The notes below the pieces were generated by a model that searched no databases, was not told where the DNA came from, and saw only the letters and a list, made by a program, of their open reading frames with translations. Of a stretch of DNA of 30,922 bases, positions 7,143 through 14,647 are shown in pieces. This DNA is from a bacterium. Its GTDB lineage: Bacteria > UBA9089 > CG2-30-40-21 > SBAY01. The translations under genes and the position numbers were made by a program. The stretch's first letter is position 1; every line of letters starts with the position of its first letter. The stretch covers positions 1-30,922 of the forward strand of contig JBFLYA010000019.1 of assembly GCA_040757115.1 (NCBI GenBank). The letters are read 5' to 3'.

Positions 7143-7162
7143 CTGCAACGGTTTGTTAGGAA
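7143..7162 (-). other. Half attC-like site 4
   Basis: On the - strand CCTAACAAACCGTTGCAGGG resembles the 5' half of an attC (R'' box plus an arm with GTT-G-CA). The matching 3' half is not found in the next 100 bases, where a dispersed repeat and the HicB promoter lie. It is best read as an eroded site at the end of the BrnT/antitoxin cassette. Confidence 0.45.
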
Positions 7163-7233
7163 AAAATTCCACTTCGCCGTCTTTTTTCTTTTTTTCTCTC
7201 GAGATATGACCACGATTATCTTTTATCCTGCTT

Positions 7234-7506
7234 TCAACGATTTAACTTTTTTGGTGGCTCATGTTTAGTTCGTTTGTATTGATTCCCCAGAAGAATTTGG
7301 GACATCTGCATCACTAATCGTAGTGCATCATTTACAGTCTTTTCATCAGGAAACGCCCGTGATACATCAGGTGCTAATAATACCAAATTTGTGCCCATTC
7401 GGTAGCGTGCATCATATTTACCTCGCACGCCACTCTTCAGCAGTTGGGACAAATCATATTCAGGACGAAGTTCATCATCCATTTCGATATCAGTATTCTT
7501 CTTCAT
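7234..7506 (-). CDS. Antitoxin-like partner of a BrnT-family toxin
   Basis: This 90-residue protein starting at ATG 7506 contains RPEYDLSQLLKSGVRGKYD followed by MGTNLVLLAPDVSRAFPDEK and VNDALRLVMQ. This is a pattern I know from small antitoxins encoded directly after BrnT-like toxins, where the second part forms a ribbon-helix-helix-like segment. The start at 7506 is preferred over the in-frame ATG at 7527 because GGAAGG lies just upstream of it and because it follows the usual toxin-antitoxin overlap. The start overlaps the last 17 nt of the truncated brnT frame. With the toxin gene broken, the antitoxin may be an orphan able to counter a related toxin elsewhere. The C-terminal ten residues are lysine-rich and may bind nucleic acid. 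Confidence 0.75.
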   Translation of the reverse strand: MKKNTDIEMDDELRPEYDLSQLLKSGVRGKYDARYRMGTNLVLLAPDVSRAFPDEKTVNDALRLVMQMSQILLGNQYKRTKHEPPKKLNR

Positions 7507-7657
7507 AGACCTTCCTTTCTTCTGCACGCCTTAATTCTCGTGCAATGATAATACGAATACGATTACCTCTTTCCGTGTGGGCAACCATTAGTAGTCGAGA
7601 ATGGTTTGACCAGCCAACTGTAAGGGAGAACTTAGGGTCAAACCTTGAATATAGAAT
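7490..7657 (-). pseudogene. BrnT-family toxin gene, N-terminally truncated
   Basis: The frame from 7657 to the TGA at 7490-7492 encodes a clear BrnT C-terminal half. It contains FDPKFSLTVGWSNHSRLLMV, then AHTERGNRIRIIIAREL and the tail ERKVYEEEY. Full BrnT RNases are about 90 residues and start with a FEWDxxKxxxNxxKHG segment. That segment is absent, and the upstream sequence is an inverted-repeat element beginning at 7636. Only about 50 family residues remain, without a plausible start codon. It directly precedes and overlaps the antitoxin-like gene, as in brnTA operons. The toxin is presumably inactive. Confidence 0.75.
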
Positions 7658-7786
7658 TTACTTTGGACATAACTTATTGATAACAAAACAGATAAGTTCT
7701 TAATTGCTCTTTGAAGACTAAAGGAATACTCATGGTCAAACCTTTAGAACACCTAAATTCTGTTTTCCTGTTTTCAAGGTTTGACC
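7636..7786. repeat. Inverted-repeat element at the broken end of brnT
   Basis: GGTCAAACCTTGAA (7636-7649) and TTCAAGGTTTGACC (7773-7786) are perfect 14-bp inverted repeats. A third partial copy, GGTCAAACCTTT, lies near 7735. The left arm begins within the BrnT reading frame and the lost N-terminal half is not found beyond the right arm. No target duplication is seen at these ends. Confidence 0.6.
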
Positions 7787-7859
7787 ATAATTCTTTCCCT
7801 GCAATTCTCTTTCTTTTTTCTTCCCTTGCCGAACTATTGTAATCCCGACCCTAATTCTA

Positions 7860-8690
7860 TCAATTGTAAATTCCATAATCAAGGTACGACCCTAATTTTC
7901 CCCCCGACCCTAATTTTTCCTGTTGAATCTTGGCCCAAATGTCCCCATATCCAAACCCAGGTTCATTTTTAATTTCAGTAAAAAATTTATTAAGAAAATC
8001 GTCTTTTGTTAACCAACGAGCAAATTTCAATGTTAACTTTTCAGCCGGCGTGATATTAAGAAGGATATCACCTAATTGCGATAAGTAATTGACACAATCA
8101 GCAACGCCGCAAGCATTGTTATCGTTGAAATGATATTCAAATGAAATAATTGGTATCGCGTGGGTAAGCCCTTTTAGAACTTCATACTCATACCCTTCGA
8201 CGTCAATTTTGATAAAGACAGGTATCCCATATTTATTGATCATTTCATCTAATGTTACCAAAGGTACATCTATAATTGATTCTTCAACATTTGTTACAAC
8301 ATGCTTTTGCCAATCCTTAATTAGCCCCGATTTATCTCTATGTGTACGGACAAAAAATTTTCCTGTTCCTGATTTTGAAGCCAAAGCAGATTGAACTGTA
8401 ATTAAATTTTTAGAGTTGCCACACCTTGATTTTAATTCAGTCATACAATCAGACTGAGGCTCTATGGAAATGACTTTTGCCCCCAACTTTAAAAAAATTC
8501 TTGTCTTTTCTCCATAATTGGCCCCCACATCAAATACTAAATCTCCTTTTTTTAATATTGTTGAATAAAATGCCAAATCGGACTTCTCTAGTTCCAACTC
8601 TTTTTTATTTAATAAATGCCGATTAAACCATCTTGCCTGGCGATAGAGCCCGAACTGGCGACTAATTTTTTTTATGAGTTCATATGACAT
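7860..8690 (-). CDS. FkbM-family SAM-dependent methyltransferase
   Basis: The 276-residue protein has the Rossmann methyltransferase core of the FkbM family. Motif I is DLVFDVGANYGEKT (about residues 50-63), and the acidic second strand is VISIEPQS. The family-typical IDVEGYEYEVLKGL (about residues 160-173) follows a strand VFIKI. FkbM enzymes O-methylate sugars or natural products, often in polysaccharide loci; the substrate is unknown. The ATG at 8690 has AGGAG upstream, and a strong promoter lies at 8869-8897. The last ~20 residues (from KLGSGGKLGSYL) are encoded by a dispersed repeat that also occurs near 7110-7132 and 6013-6036. The natural C-terminus was therefore probably replaced or extended by repeat sequence. 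Confidence 0.85.
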   Translation of the reverse strand: MSYELIKKISRQFGLYRQARWFNRHLLNKKELELEKSDLAFYSTILKKGDLVFDVGANYGEKTRIFLKLGAKVISIEPQSDCMTELKSRCGNSKNLITVQSALASKSGTGKFFVRTHRDKSGLIKDWQKHVVTNVEESIIDVPLVTLDEMINKYGIPVFIKIDVEGYEYEVLKGLTHAIPIISFEYHFNDNNACGVADCVNYLSQLGDILLNITPAEKLTLKFARWLTKDDFLNKFFTEIKNEPGFGYGDIWAKIQQEKLGSGGKLGSYLDYGIYN

Positions 8691-8868
8691 AACATCTCCT
8701 AATAGTTGTTTGTTTGAATAATCTTTTAAATCATTTCAATTTTCTGCTATCGTTCTTCCTGGAGTTTGGGGACATCGAGAGTTGTGTTTTCTCTTTTTTT
8801 ACTGATAGGAAATTGCTTTTTTGAGTGTTTTGGGTGGTATTATATCCATTTGTGCCCATTGTGAGGAT

Positions 8869-8897
8869 ATTTTACCAAAAATTTTACCCTATGTCAA
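8869..8897 (-). promoter_or_regulatory. Strong extended -10 promoter for the FkbM gene
   Basis: On the - strand TTGACA (8892-8897), 17-nt spacer, TAAAAT (8869-8874) preceded by TGG. The start point would be near 8862, leaving a leader of about 170 nt. Element A begins about 10 bp upstream of the -35 box. Confidence 0.8.
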
Positions 8898-8907
8898 CAA
8901 AATTTTC

Positions 8908-9357
8908 GGTAGTGTCTTAATCTATCATAAAGGTTAAAATAGTGTATAGGGTTCTGCAAAATAGGATTTGAGGGAGACAACAATAAATATCAAATATTAA
9001 ATATCAAAATGCAAAATTACAAATCAAATTTCAAAGAGGAACTAGCAGGGTTTCTCAAAGAGTTGGAGGAATTTGGTAATATCTTTGCTTCAAGTATTTT
9101 AACGCTGAAAGGAAAGAGATAATTTTACTGAACTTTGGCAAAGATAGTTTATAGTTGATAGTTTATAGTTGATAGTTGATAGTTGAAGGACTATAAACTA
9201 TACACTATAAACTATACACTATACACTATAAACTATAAACTATACACTATAAACCCTAAACTATAAACGAGTTTTGCATTTTGCTCTTTGGAGGAAATCC
9301 CTTTTGGACACCAAATCTGCATAGATTTCACTATTAGAGTTATTTTCAGACAGCACC
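8908..9357. mobile_element. Nested palindromic element A with a near-perfect 8-bp flanking duplication
   Basis: The ends are GGTAGTGTCT (8908-8917) and AGACAGCACC (9348-9357), near-perfect inverted repeats. The subterminal blocks match element B, including TAATCTATCATAAAGG on the left and TTTCACTATTAGAGTT on the right. The flanks are AAATTTTC (8900-8907) and AAATATTC (9358-9365), a 7/8 match consistent with a target duplication. Inside is a second inverted layer, CAAAATGCAAA (9005-9015) against TTTGCATTTTG (9273-9283). The core is a palindromic array of TATAGTT/AACTATA units. No coding capacity is seen. This fills most of the 764-bp gap 8691-9454. Confidence 0.75.
9144..9267. repeat. Palindromic short tandem array (TATAGTT / AACTATA)
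   Basis: The left part (9144-9186) repeats units such as GATAGTTTATAGTT. The right part (9190-9267) repeats the complementary ACTATAAACT and ACTATACACT units about seven times. The whole array can fold into one long hairpin. The units are too short and too uniform for a CRISPR and have no spacers. Confidence 0.85.
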
Positions 9358-9454
9358 AAATATTCCTATTTCACGGGTTGAAATTTGTCCAGGTAACCAA
9401 TTATCACCAACTTCCATACCGGCTCCCTAACCTTAACCTTTTATCCAATCTACA

Positions 9455-11752
9455 TCATCTATGGATGCCCTGTGTTAATCTTCTCCAAAGGTAAATCACG
9501 GTTAAAAATAAAGTAAGGATACTAATTATTGCCCCGATTTTGAAAGAGATAGGGTTATAGATAAATCGGATTTTATGTCTGCCTTCTTTTATTGGAATTG
9601 CCCGCTGGAGATAATTTGCCTGGTAAATCTTAGTTAATTTGTCATCAACAAAGGCTTTCCACCCAGGATAATAGGTATCACCAAGCACTAAAAAACCATC
9701 ATCAGTCAACTTAGCCTCAATAATTACCTCAAGCGGTGAATATTTAGTTATTTTTACCGCGGAATTCGCTGTATCTACACCACTAAAATCTATTTCTTCT
9801 TCAATAATTACTTCCTTCCCTGGGTCAAATCCGGGGTTACTCAATTCCCCTAAAATTTCTCCATCCCCTTTGACTATCTTTGCCTTTGGCACAACATAAA
9901 CTCTGGGTAAAAACATTTTATTTCGATACACCTTTATATCTGGAATTACCTTTTTAAAATCAGTCTTCATTACCACTTCTAAATTAGGGTCATTCATCTC
10001 CCAGAAGGATAAAATATACTTAACATTCATTATCCCTAATATTTTTGAGAAAGCAGGCTCGGGAACAGTAAACGGCAAAGGTTCATTTGGTCTGCCATAA
10101 AGTTTCATTTTCTGATAAAGTAAGAAATAATAAAGGTCTGAGCACCGTTGAAGACCAAAACTTTTAGGCGGATAACCAAAGAAACTCTCAAGGTGATATA
10201 TCATATTGAAATTCTCTTGAAGCACACCCCGATGCTTGATATAAAGGTCAAGGTCATTTCCTTTCCAGCCAGAAGATTTTGAATATACCATTCGCCAGGA
10301 TTCATTATTTCCAAAACTACAGATACGGAAGTAATCCTTATCCTGTGCTAAAAATTTCACTGTCTCTGGTGGAGAAAACCATACCTTTGGGTCAACCGCA
10401 GGATTATGCCCTATCCCAAATACAAACAGATCAATAATTAATATTAGAATCAAACCTTGAAGGCAAAATGAAGGTATTTTTATTCGATTTTTAATGTAAT
10501 CCATCCCAAATCCTGCAAGGACAGATAATGATAAAGCGACAAATAATAAAAATCGATTGGGGAATCTGAAATATTGTGCTCCGGGAATAAATTCCCAGAA
10601 TATCTTGAATATCGGCGTGTATTTTCCCATTGTCAGCGCAATAGATAAAACAAAAAAGAAGGCAAAAAACCTGACATAACCATTAGTTTTTAATAATCCT
10701 GATGACAGTAAGACTAATATCAATGGGATGATACCAACATAACCGCAATTTTCCCAGAATAAGGTGTTTTCCTCATTAAAAGTCCCTTTAGCATAATCAC
10801 CATAAAAATAAGGCAAAATGAAGGTGATAAGATGCTTTGGTTGATAACCCCAACCTACCGCTTCATCAAAACTTAACCCTTGTGACCGCGTGCCTTGTTT
10901 CATAAACTCATAAGTTGGTAATAATTGAATCCCTGCAAGTGCTCCACCAATGACAAATATTAACACTAAACAAGCCAATTTCTTTGTAAAAAAAATAGAA
11001 AAGGTTTTGGAAAGTTGGATTAAAGGTAGTCTGGATTTAGTTTTTTTCTCAAGAGATAGTAAATAGTTTTGGCCAAGTTTAAATAAAAAGTATAAAGATG
11101 TCCCCAGCACTGAGTAATAGGCAATCTGAAAATGACCGGCTAATATCTGAATCCCAAACACCATTCCCGCCAGAAAAATATAAATTATATTCTTTTTTTT
11201 GAAGTAATATTCAATCAAGAAAAATAATAACGGTATCCATATCGCCGTATTTATCATATTAATGTGCCTGATTTGAGTGATAAAAAATCCAGAAAAGGAA
11301 AACGCCACTGCGGATAATAAAGATGCGGATTTGCTGAGATTGATTACTCTGGCATACAAAAATAGAAACAATGTTCCCAGAAAGAAGTTTAGTATAACAG
11401 AGAAATTAAAGGCAACAAAACCTGGTAGCAGAGAAAACAGGATAAGATTTAATGGATAGAAGGCACCCATTTCACCCTGAGCTAAAATAGGATACCCACC
11501 AAAGATATATTGTGTCCAGAGAGGAATCTGCAAGCTTTTTAATGATTCACCTAAAAGATGGCGAAACGGGTAGTATTGTGACATCAAGTCACTCAGCGTC
11601 AGGTCACCGGTAATAAATATACCTTTTGATATTGCCAATTTAAAGAAGTAAATCAAAACCAGAATCAATAACCCAACGATAATAAATAAATCGGTTCTTG
11701 AAAATCTAAACTCCTCAATCTTTATTTCTTTTATCTTTTTCTTTTTACCCAT
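9455..11752 (-). CDS. YfhO-family large membrane protein
   Basis: The 765-residue protein has a basic N-terminus (MGKKKKIKEIK), a first helix at about residues 22-45, and a periplasmic loop with ITGDLTLSDLMSQYYPFRHL followed by PLWTQYIFGGYPILAQGEMG. That loop is the typical YfhO signature around an acidic residue, as in GT-C-like folds. About 11-13 membrane helices run to around residue 455. A soluble domain follows from about 460 to 725, including LGDTYYPGWKAFVDDK near the end, which is conserved in YfhO proteins, and a last helix precedes the C-terminus. YfhO proteins are implicated in glycosylation of teichoic acids or other surface polymers; here the acceptor is unknown. It lies downstream of the EF-G-like gene, separated by palindromic island B. 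The ATG is 12 bp from the arm of that island and has no clear ribosome site. Confidence 0.85.
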   Translation of the reverse strand: MGKKKKIKEIKIEEFRFSRTDLFIIVGLLILVLIYFFKLAISKGIFITGDLTLSDLMSQYYPFRHLLGESLKSLQIPLWTQYIFGGYPILAQGEMGAFYPLNLILFSLLPGFVAFNFSVILNFFLGTLFLFLYARVINLSKSASLLSAVAFSFSGFFITQIRHINMINTAIWIPLLFFLIEYYFKKKNIIYIFLAGMVFGIQILAGHFQIAYYSVLGTSLYFLFKLGQNYLLSLEKKTKSRLPLIQLSKTFSIFFTKKLACLVLIFVIGGALAGIQLLPTYEFMKQGTRSQGLSFDEAVGWGYQPKHLITFILPYFYGDYAKGTFNEENTLFWENCGYVGIIPLILVLLSSGLLKTNGYVRFFAFFFVLSIALTMGKYTPIFKIFWEFIPGAQYFRFPNRFLLFVALSLSVLAGFGMDYIKNRIKIPSFCLQGLILILIIDLFVFGIGHNPAVDPKVWFSPPETVKFLAQDKDYFRICSFGNNESWRMVYSKSSGWKGNDLDLYIKHRGVLQENFNMIYHLESFFGYPPKSFGLQRCSDLYYFLLYQKMKLYGRPNEPLPFTVPEPAFSKILGIMNVKYILSFWEMNDPNLEVVMKTDFKKVIPDIKVYRNKMFLPRVYVVPKAKIVKGDGEILGELSNPGFDPGKEVIIEEEIDFSGVDTANSAVKITKYSPLEVIIEAKLTDDGFLVLGDTYYPGWKAFVDDKLTKIYQANYLQRAIPIKEGRHKIRFIYNPISFKIGAIISILTLFLTVIYLWRRLTQGIHR

Positions 11753-11763
11753 TTTTTCTGAAA

Positions 11764-12062
11764 ATCGGGACTCGGGACTCGGGGTTCGGGACTCGGGAAT
11801 AAAAGAATCTTCGAACCCAGAAATCGGTGGTGTCTTAATCTAGCATAAAGGTTGAAATAGTGTCCGAAAAGGAGATATGGGCATTATGGAGATAAGGAGA
11901 TAAATTCATTCTAAAATTTTGGAAAGGACAATGAATAATCTCCATCTCTCCCTTTATCTCCTTATCCCCTTTTTTTACACCAAATCTGTATAGATTTCAC
12001 TATTAGAGTTATTTTCAGACACCATCCGAAATCCGAGTCCCGAACCCCGAGTTCCGAGTCCC
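11764..12062. repeat. Three-layer nested palindrome B
   Basis: The outer arms are repeats of CGGGACTCGGG (11766-11798) and their complement near 12033-12062. Inside lies an element with ends GGTGGTGTCT (11826-11835) and AGACACCATC (12017-12026), whose subterminal sequences match element A. Inside that, GGAGATAAGGAGATAAATTC near 11888 pairs with AATGAATAATCTCC... near 11930-11966. Flanks of the middle layer, CAGAAATC (11818-11825) and CCGAAATC (12026-12033), match 7/8. This occupies nearly all of the 342-bp gap between the EF-G-like and YfhO genes. No gene is seen in it. Confidence 0.75.
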
Positions 12063-12094
12063 TTTATTTTTGTCATCCTTTGTGAATCGCAGAG

Positions 12095-14167
12095 TTATGA
12101 GTGTTTCTCTTCTTTATGTTGTTGGATAATTTTTTCTGCAAGTTGATGCGGGATTTCTTCATAATAGGCGAATTCAGCGTGATAAATTGCCTTACCACGA
12201 GTAATCGAACGCAATGAGGTAGAGTATTTATACATTTCTGATTGAGGGACAAAGGCATTGACTACTTGAATTCTACCCAGCGGCTCTATTCCTTGAATTC
12301 TACCTCGTCGGCTATTCAAATCTCCAATAACATCACCCATATATTCTTCAGGCACCTTTGCTTCAACCTTCATAATTGGTTCAATAAGAACTGGATGTGC
12401 ATCCTGAAATGCCTCTTTAAAGGCAAACGACCCGGCTAAATTAAAGGCAATATCCGACGAATCTACTTCATGAAAACTACCATCATATAAGATAACCTTA
12501 ACCCAGAGAATAGGATAGCCCGCTAATATTCCTTTTACCATTGCCTCTTTTACGCCTTTTTCGATAGATGGAATATATTTAGCCGGGATAGCCCCGCCAA
12601 AGATTTTATCTTCAAATTCAAATGTGGTTTCGGAATTTTGAGGTAATGGTTCAATTTCTATCAATGCATGTCCGTATTGTCCTCGACCACCTGTTTGTCG
12701 TTTGTATTTTCCTTCACCTTTAGATTTGGATTTAATCGTTTCTCGATATGGCACTTTGGGCCTTTCAATATTTACCTCTGCCCCAAACTTTTTTTGTAAT
12801 TTGTGAAGCATTACATCTAAATGCAATTCACTCATTCCCGAAACAATAGTTTGACCTAACTCATGGTCATAGCGAATCTGAAAGGTTGGGTCTTCATCAT
12901 GAAGTCTTGATAAGGCAAGACTCATTTTCTCCTGGTCTTGTTTTGTTTTGGGATTAACCGCAACCTCAGCGGTTGATTCAGGAAAGATAATATTTGGGAA
13001 CTCAATATGGTCATTTGGCGAACATAATGTATTTCCAATAAAAGCACCTTTAAATTTGACCAAAGCCCCGATGTCACCACAACCAATCTCTGGAATATCA
13101 TTCCGATTTTTACCCATAATCTGACAAATTTGTGAAACTTTTTCCTTTTGATTCTTGTTTGGATTATAGATTTCATCACCACTATGGACTATGCCGGAAT
13201 AAACTCTAAAGAAAGTCAATTCACCAATATACGGGTCAGTAATAACCTTAAATACTAAACTACTAAATGGTGCAGTCAGAGAACATATTCTTTTTTTATC
13301 AGGGATAGTTCCAACAATCTCCCCTTGCTCAATTGGCGCAGGGAAAAGGTCTATTATCATATCTAATACCGCAGATACGCCAATATTGTTATAACTTGAA
13401 CCACAAACTACAGGAATAATCTTCCTTGATTTAACACCATTGGTTAAACCAGTTATAATTTCACTTTCATCCAGGGTCATATTTTCTAAGTATTTCTCAG
13501 TCAATTCATCTGATGTTTCGGCTATTGCCTCTAATAATTTTTCTCGAAACTGATTTACCTTATCCAATTCATCCTGGGGAATTTCTCCTTCTTCACTTTT
13601 TCCATCTTTGTAAGTATAAGATTTTAGTTTAATTAAATCAATTACCCCTCTGAAATTTGCTGATTGGCCTAAAGGTAATTGAATAGGAACGATATTAGAT
13701 TTTGAATCGAGGTGTTGTTTTGTTGTCTCTAATATTTTATAAAAATCAACATTTTCTTTATCCATTTTGTTGACAAAAATTATTCGCGGGAGGTTGTATT
13801 CATCTGCATATTTCCAGGCTATTTCAGTACCTACCTCTACACCCGATGTGGCATCTATCAAAACCAGACAGGCATCTGCTACTCTTAATGAGCGAATTAC
13901 CTCTCCAAGGAAATCAGTATAGCCTGGCGTGTCGATAATATTAATTTTATGATTTCTCCAATTCAGATAGGCTAAACTTGCATTGATAGATATTTTTCGT
14001 TCAATTTCGCTTGGGTCATAGTCAAATATAGTATTTCCATCATCTACTCGACCTAATCTATTAGTTACTTTAGTGTTAAAAAGTAAGGCTTCTGCAAAGG
14101 AAGTCTTTCCAGTGCCTCCATGTCCAACAATACCTACATTTCTGATATTTTGTGGTTGAAAACTCAT
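12095..14167 (-). CDS. EF-G-like translational GTPase (probable FusA2-type paralogue)
   Basis: The 690-residue protein has the full EF-G domain order. The G domain contains P-loop GHGGTGKTS (residues 15-23), DTPGYTDF (79-86) and NKMD (133-136). A domain II barrel follows (about 290-390), then domain III with MSELHLDVMLHKL. Domain IV contains RQTGGRGQYGH and GSFHEVDSS, and domain V contains MGDVIGDLNSRRGRIQG. In canonical EF-G the P-loop reads GHIDAGKTT; the GHGGTGKTS form marks the EF-G-like/EF-G2 subgroup, whose role is less clear and may include ribosome recycling or translation under stress. The ATG at 14167 has AAGGAGG upstream and a promoter at 14210-14238. The neighbours are not ribosomal genes, which also argues against the housekeeping fusA. 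Confidence 0.9.
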   Translation of the reverse strand: MSFQPQNIRNVGIVGHGGTGKTSFAEALLFNTKVTNRLGRVDDGNTIFDYDPSEIERKISINASLAYLNWRNHKINIIDTPGYTDFLGEVIRSLRVADACLVLIDATSGVEVGTEIAWKYADEYNLPRIIFVNKMDKENVDFYKILETTKQHLDSKSNIVPIQLPLGQSANFRGVIDLIKLKSYTYKDGKSEEGEIPQDELDKVNQFREKLLEAIAETSDELTEKYLENMTLDESEIITGLTNGVKSRKIIPVVCGSSYNNIGVSAVLDMIIDLFPAPIEQGEIVGTIPDKKRICSLTAPFSSLVFKVITDPYIGELTFFRVYSGIVHSGDEIYNPNKNQKEKVSQICQIMGKNRNDIPEIGCGDIGALVKFKGAFIGNTLCSPNDHIEFPNIIFPESTAEVAVNPKTKQDQEKMSLALSRLHDEDPTFQIRYDHELGQTIVSGMSELHLDVMLHKLQKKFGAEVNIERPKVPYRETIKSKSKGEGKYKRQTGGRGQYGHALIEIEPLPQNSETTFEFEDKIFGGAIPAKYIPSIEKGVKEAMVKGILAGYPILWVKVILYDGSFHEVDSSDIAFNLAGSFAFKEAFQDAHPVLIEPIMKVEAKVPEEYMGDVIGDLNSRRGRIQGIEPLGRIQVVNAFVPQSEMYKYSTSLRSITRGKAIYHAEFAYYEEIPHQLAEKIIQQHKEEKHS

Positions 14168-14209
14168 ATCTTATTCCTCCTTGATTTGGTAATTGATTAG
14201 TGACTTAAT

Positions 14210-14238
14210 AGAATACAATATATTTAATAATAAGTCAA
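14210..14238 (-). promoter_or_regulatory. Promoter of the EF-G-like gene
   Basis: On the - strand TTGACT (14233-14238), 17-nt spacer, TATTCT (14210-14215), about 43 bp before ATG 14167. The flanking duplication of element C begins only 8 bp upstream of the -35 box. Confidence 0.7.
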
Positions 14239-14253
14239 GAAAAAATTACGACC

Positions 14254-14618
14254 GGGTGTATGTAAAATTTGTGGGTAAAAAATATTGAGGAATATTCATC
14301 TTTTTGCCAATATAAAGAAATAGATGAAATTCAATGCGAAAATTACAAATTCCAAGCACCAAATCTCAAATAAATTCCAAATTCCAATTTCCAAATAAGT
14401 TTCAAATTCCAAAGATTATATGACAACGAGAGGAATTTATTTAGATTTTTCAATAATTGAAGAAAAAATTTTCTTCTTGTATTGTTTGGAATTTTGAATT
14501 TTGGTCATTGAAATTTATTTGTAATTTGGTATTTGTGATTTGGAATTTTGTAATTTTCAATTGATTTAATCGTTACTTCAGACGGCTAAATAGTTACCCA
14601 TAAATTTTACACGCACCC
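14254..14618. mobile_element. Inverted-repeat element C with perfect 8-bp target duplication
   Basis: The termini are 25-bp inverted repeats matching at about 22 positions: 14254-14278 begins GGGTGTATGTAAAATTT and 14594-14618 ends AAATTTTACACGCACCC. TTACGACC occurs immediately outside both ends (14246-14253 and 14619-14626). The interior is another long palindrome of AAATTCCAAA/TTTGGAATTT-type words (about 14337-14415 against 14488-14563). No coding capacity is seen, so it is a non-autonomous, MITE-like element. It accounts for most of the 480-bp gap 14168-14647. Confidence 0.85.
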
Positions 14619-14621
14619 TTA

Positions 14622-14637
14622 CGACCTGCACAGGTCG
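14622..14637 (-). terminator. Hairpin downstream of pmbA, separated from its T tract by element C
   Basis: CGACCTG-CA-CAGGTCG is a perfect 7-bp stem just after the pmbA stop. If element C and one copy of TTACGACC are removed, the - strand would read stem, then TAATTTTTTC, a good intrinsic terminator. In the present sequence the stem is followed by element sequence without a T run. The two-base loop is tight, so confidence is moderate. Confidence 0.5.
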
Positions 14638-14647
14638 AAATATTCCT

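Noticed and set aside
9144-9267. CRISPR-like array
   Set aside because: The units are 7-10 bp, contiguous and palindromic, with no unique spacers and no cas genes.
12922-13182. 86-codon open frame within the EF-G-like gene
   Set aside because: It is an alternative frame inside a complete, conserved gene.
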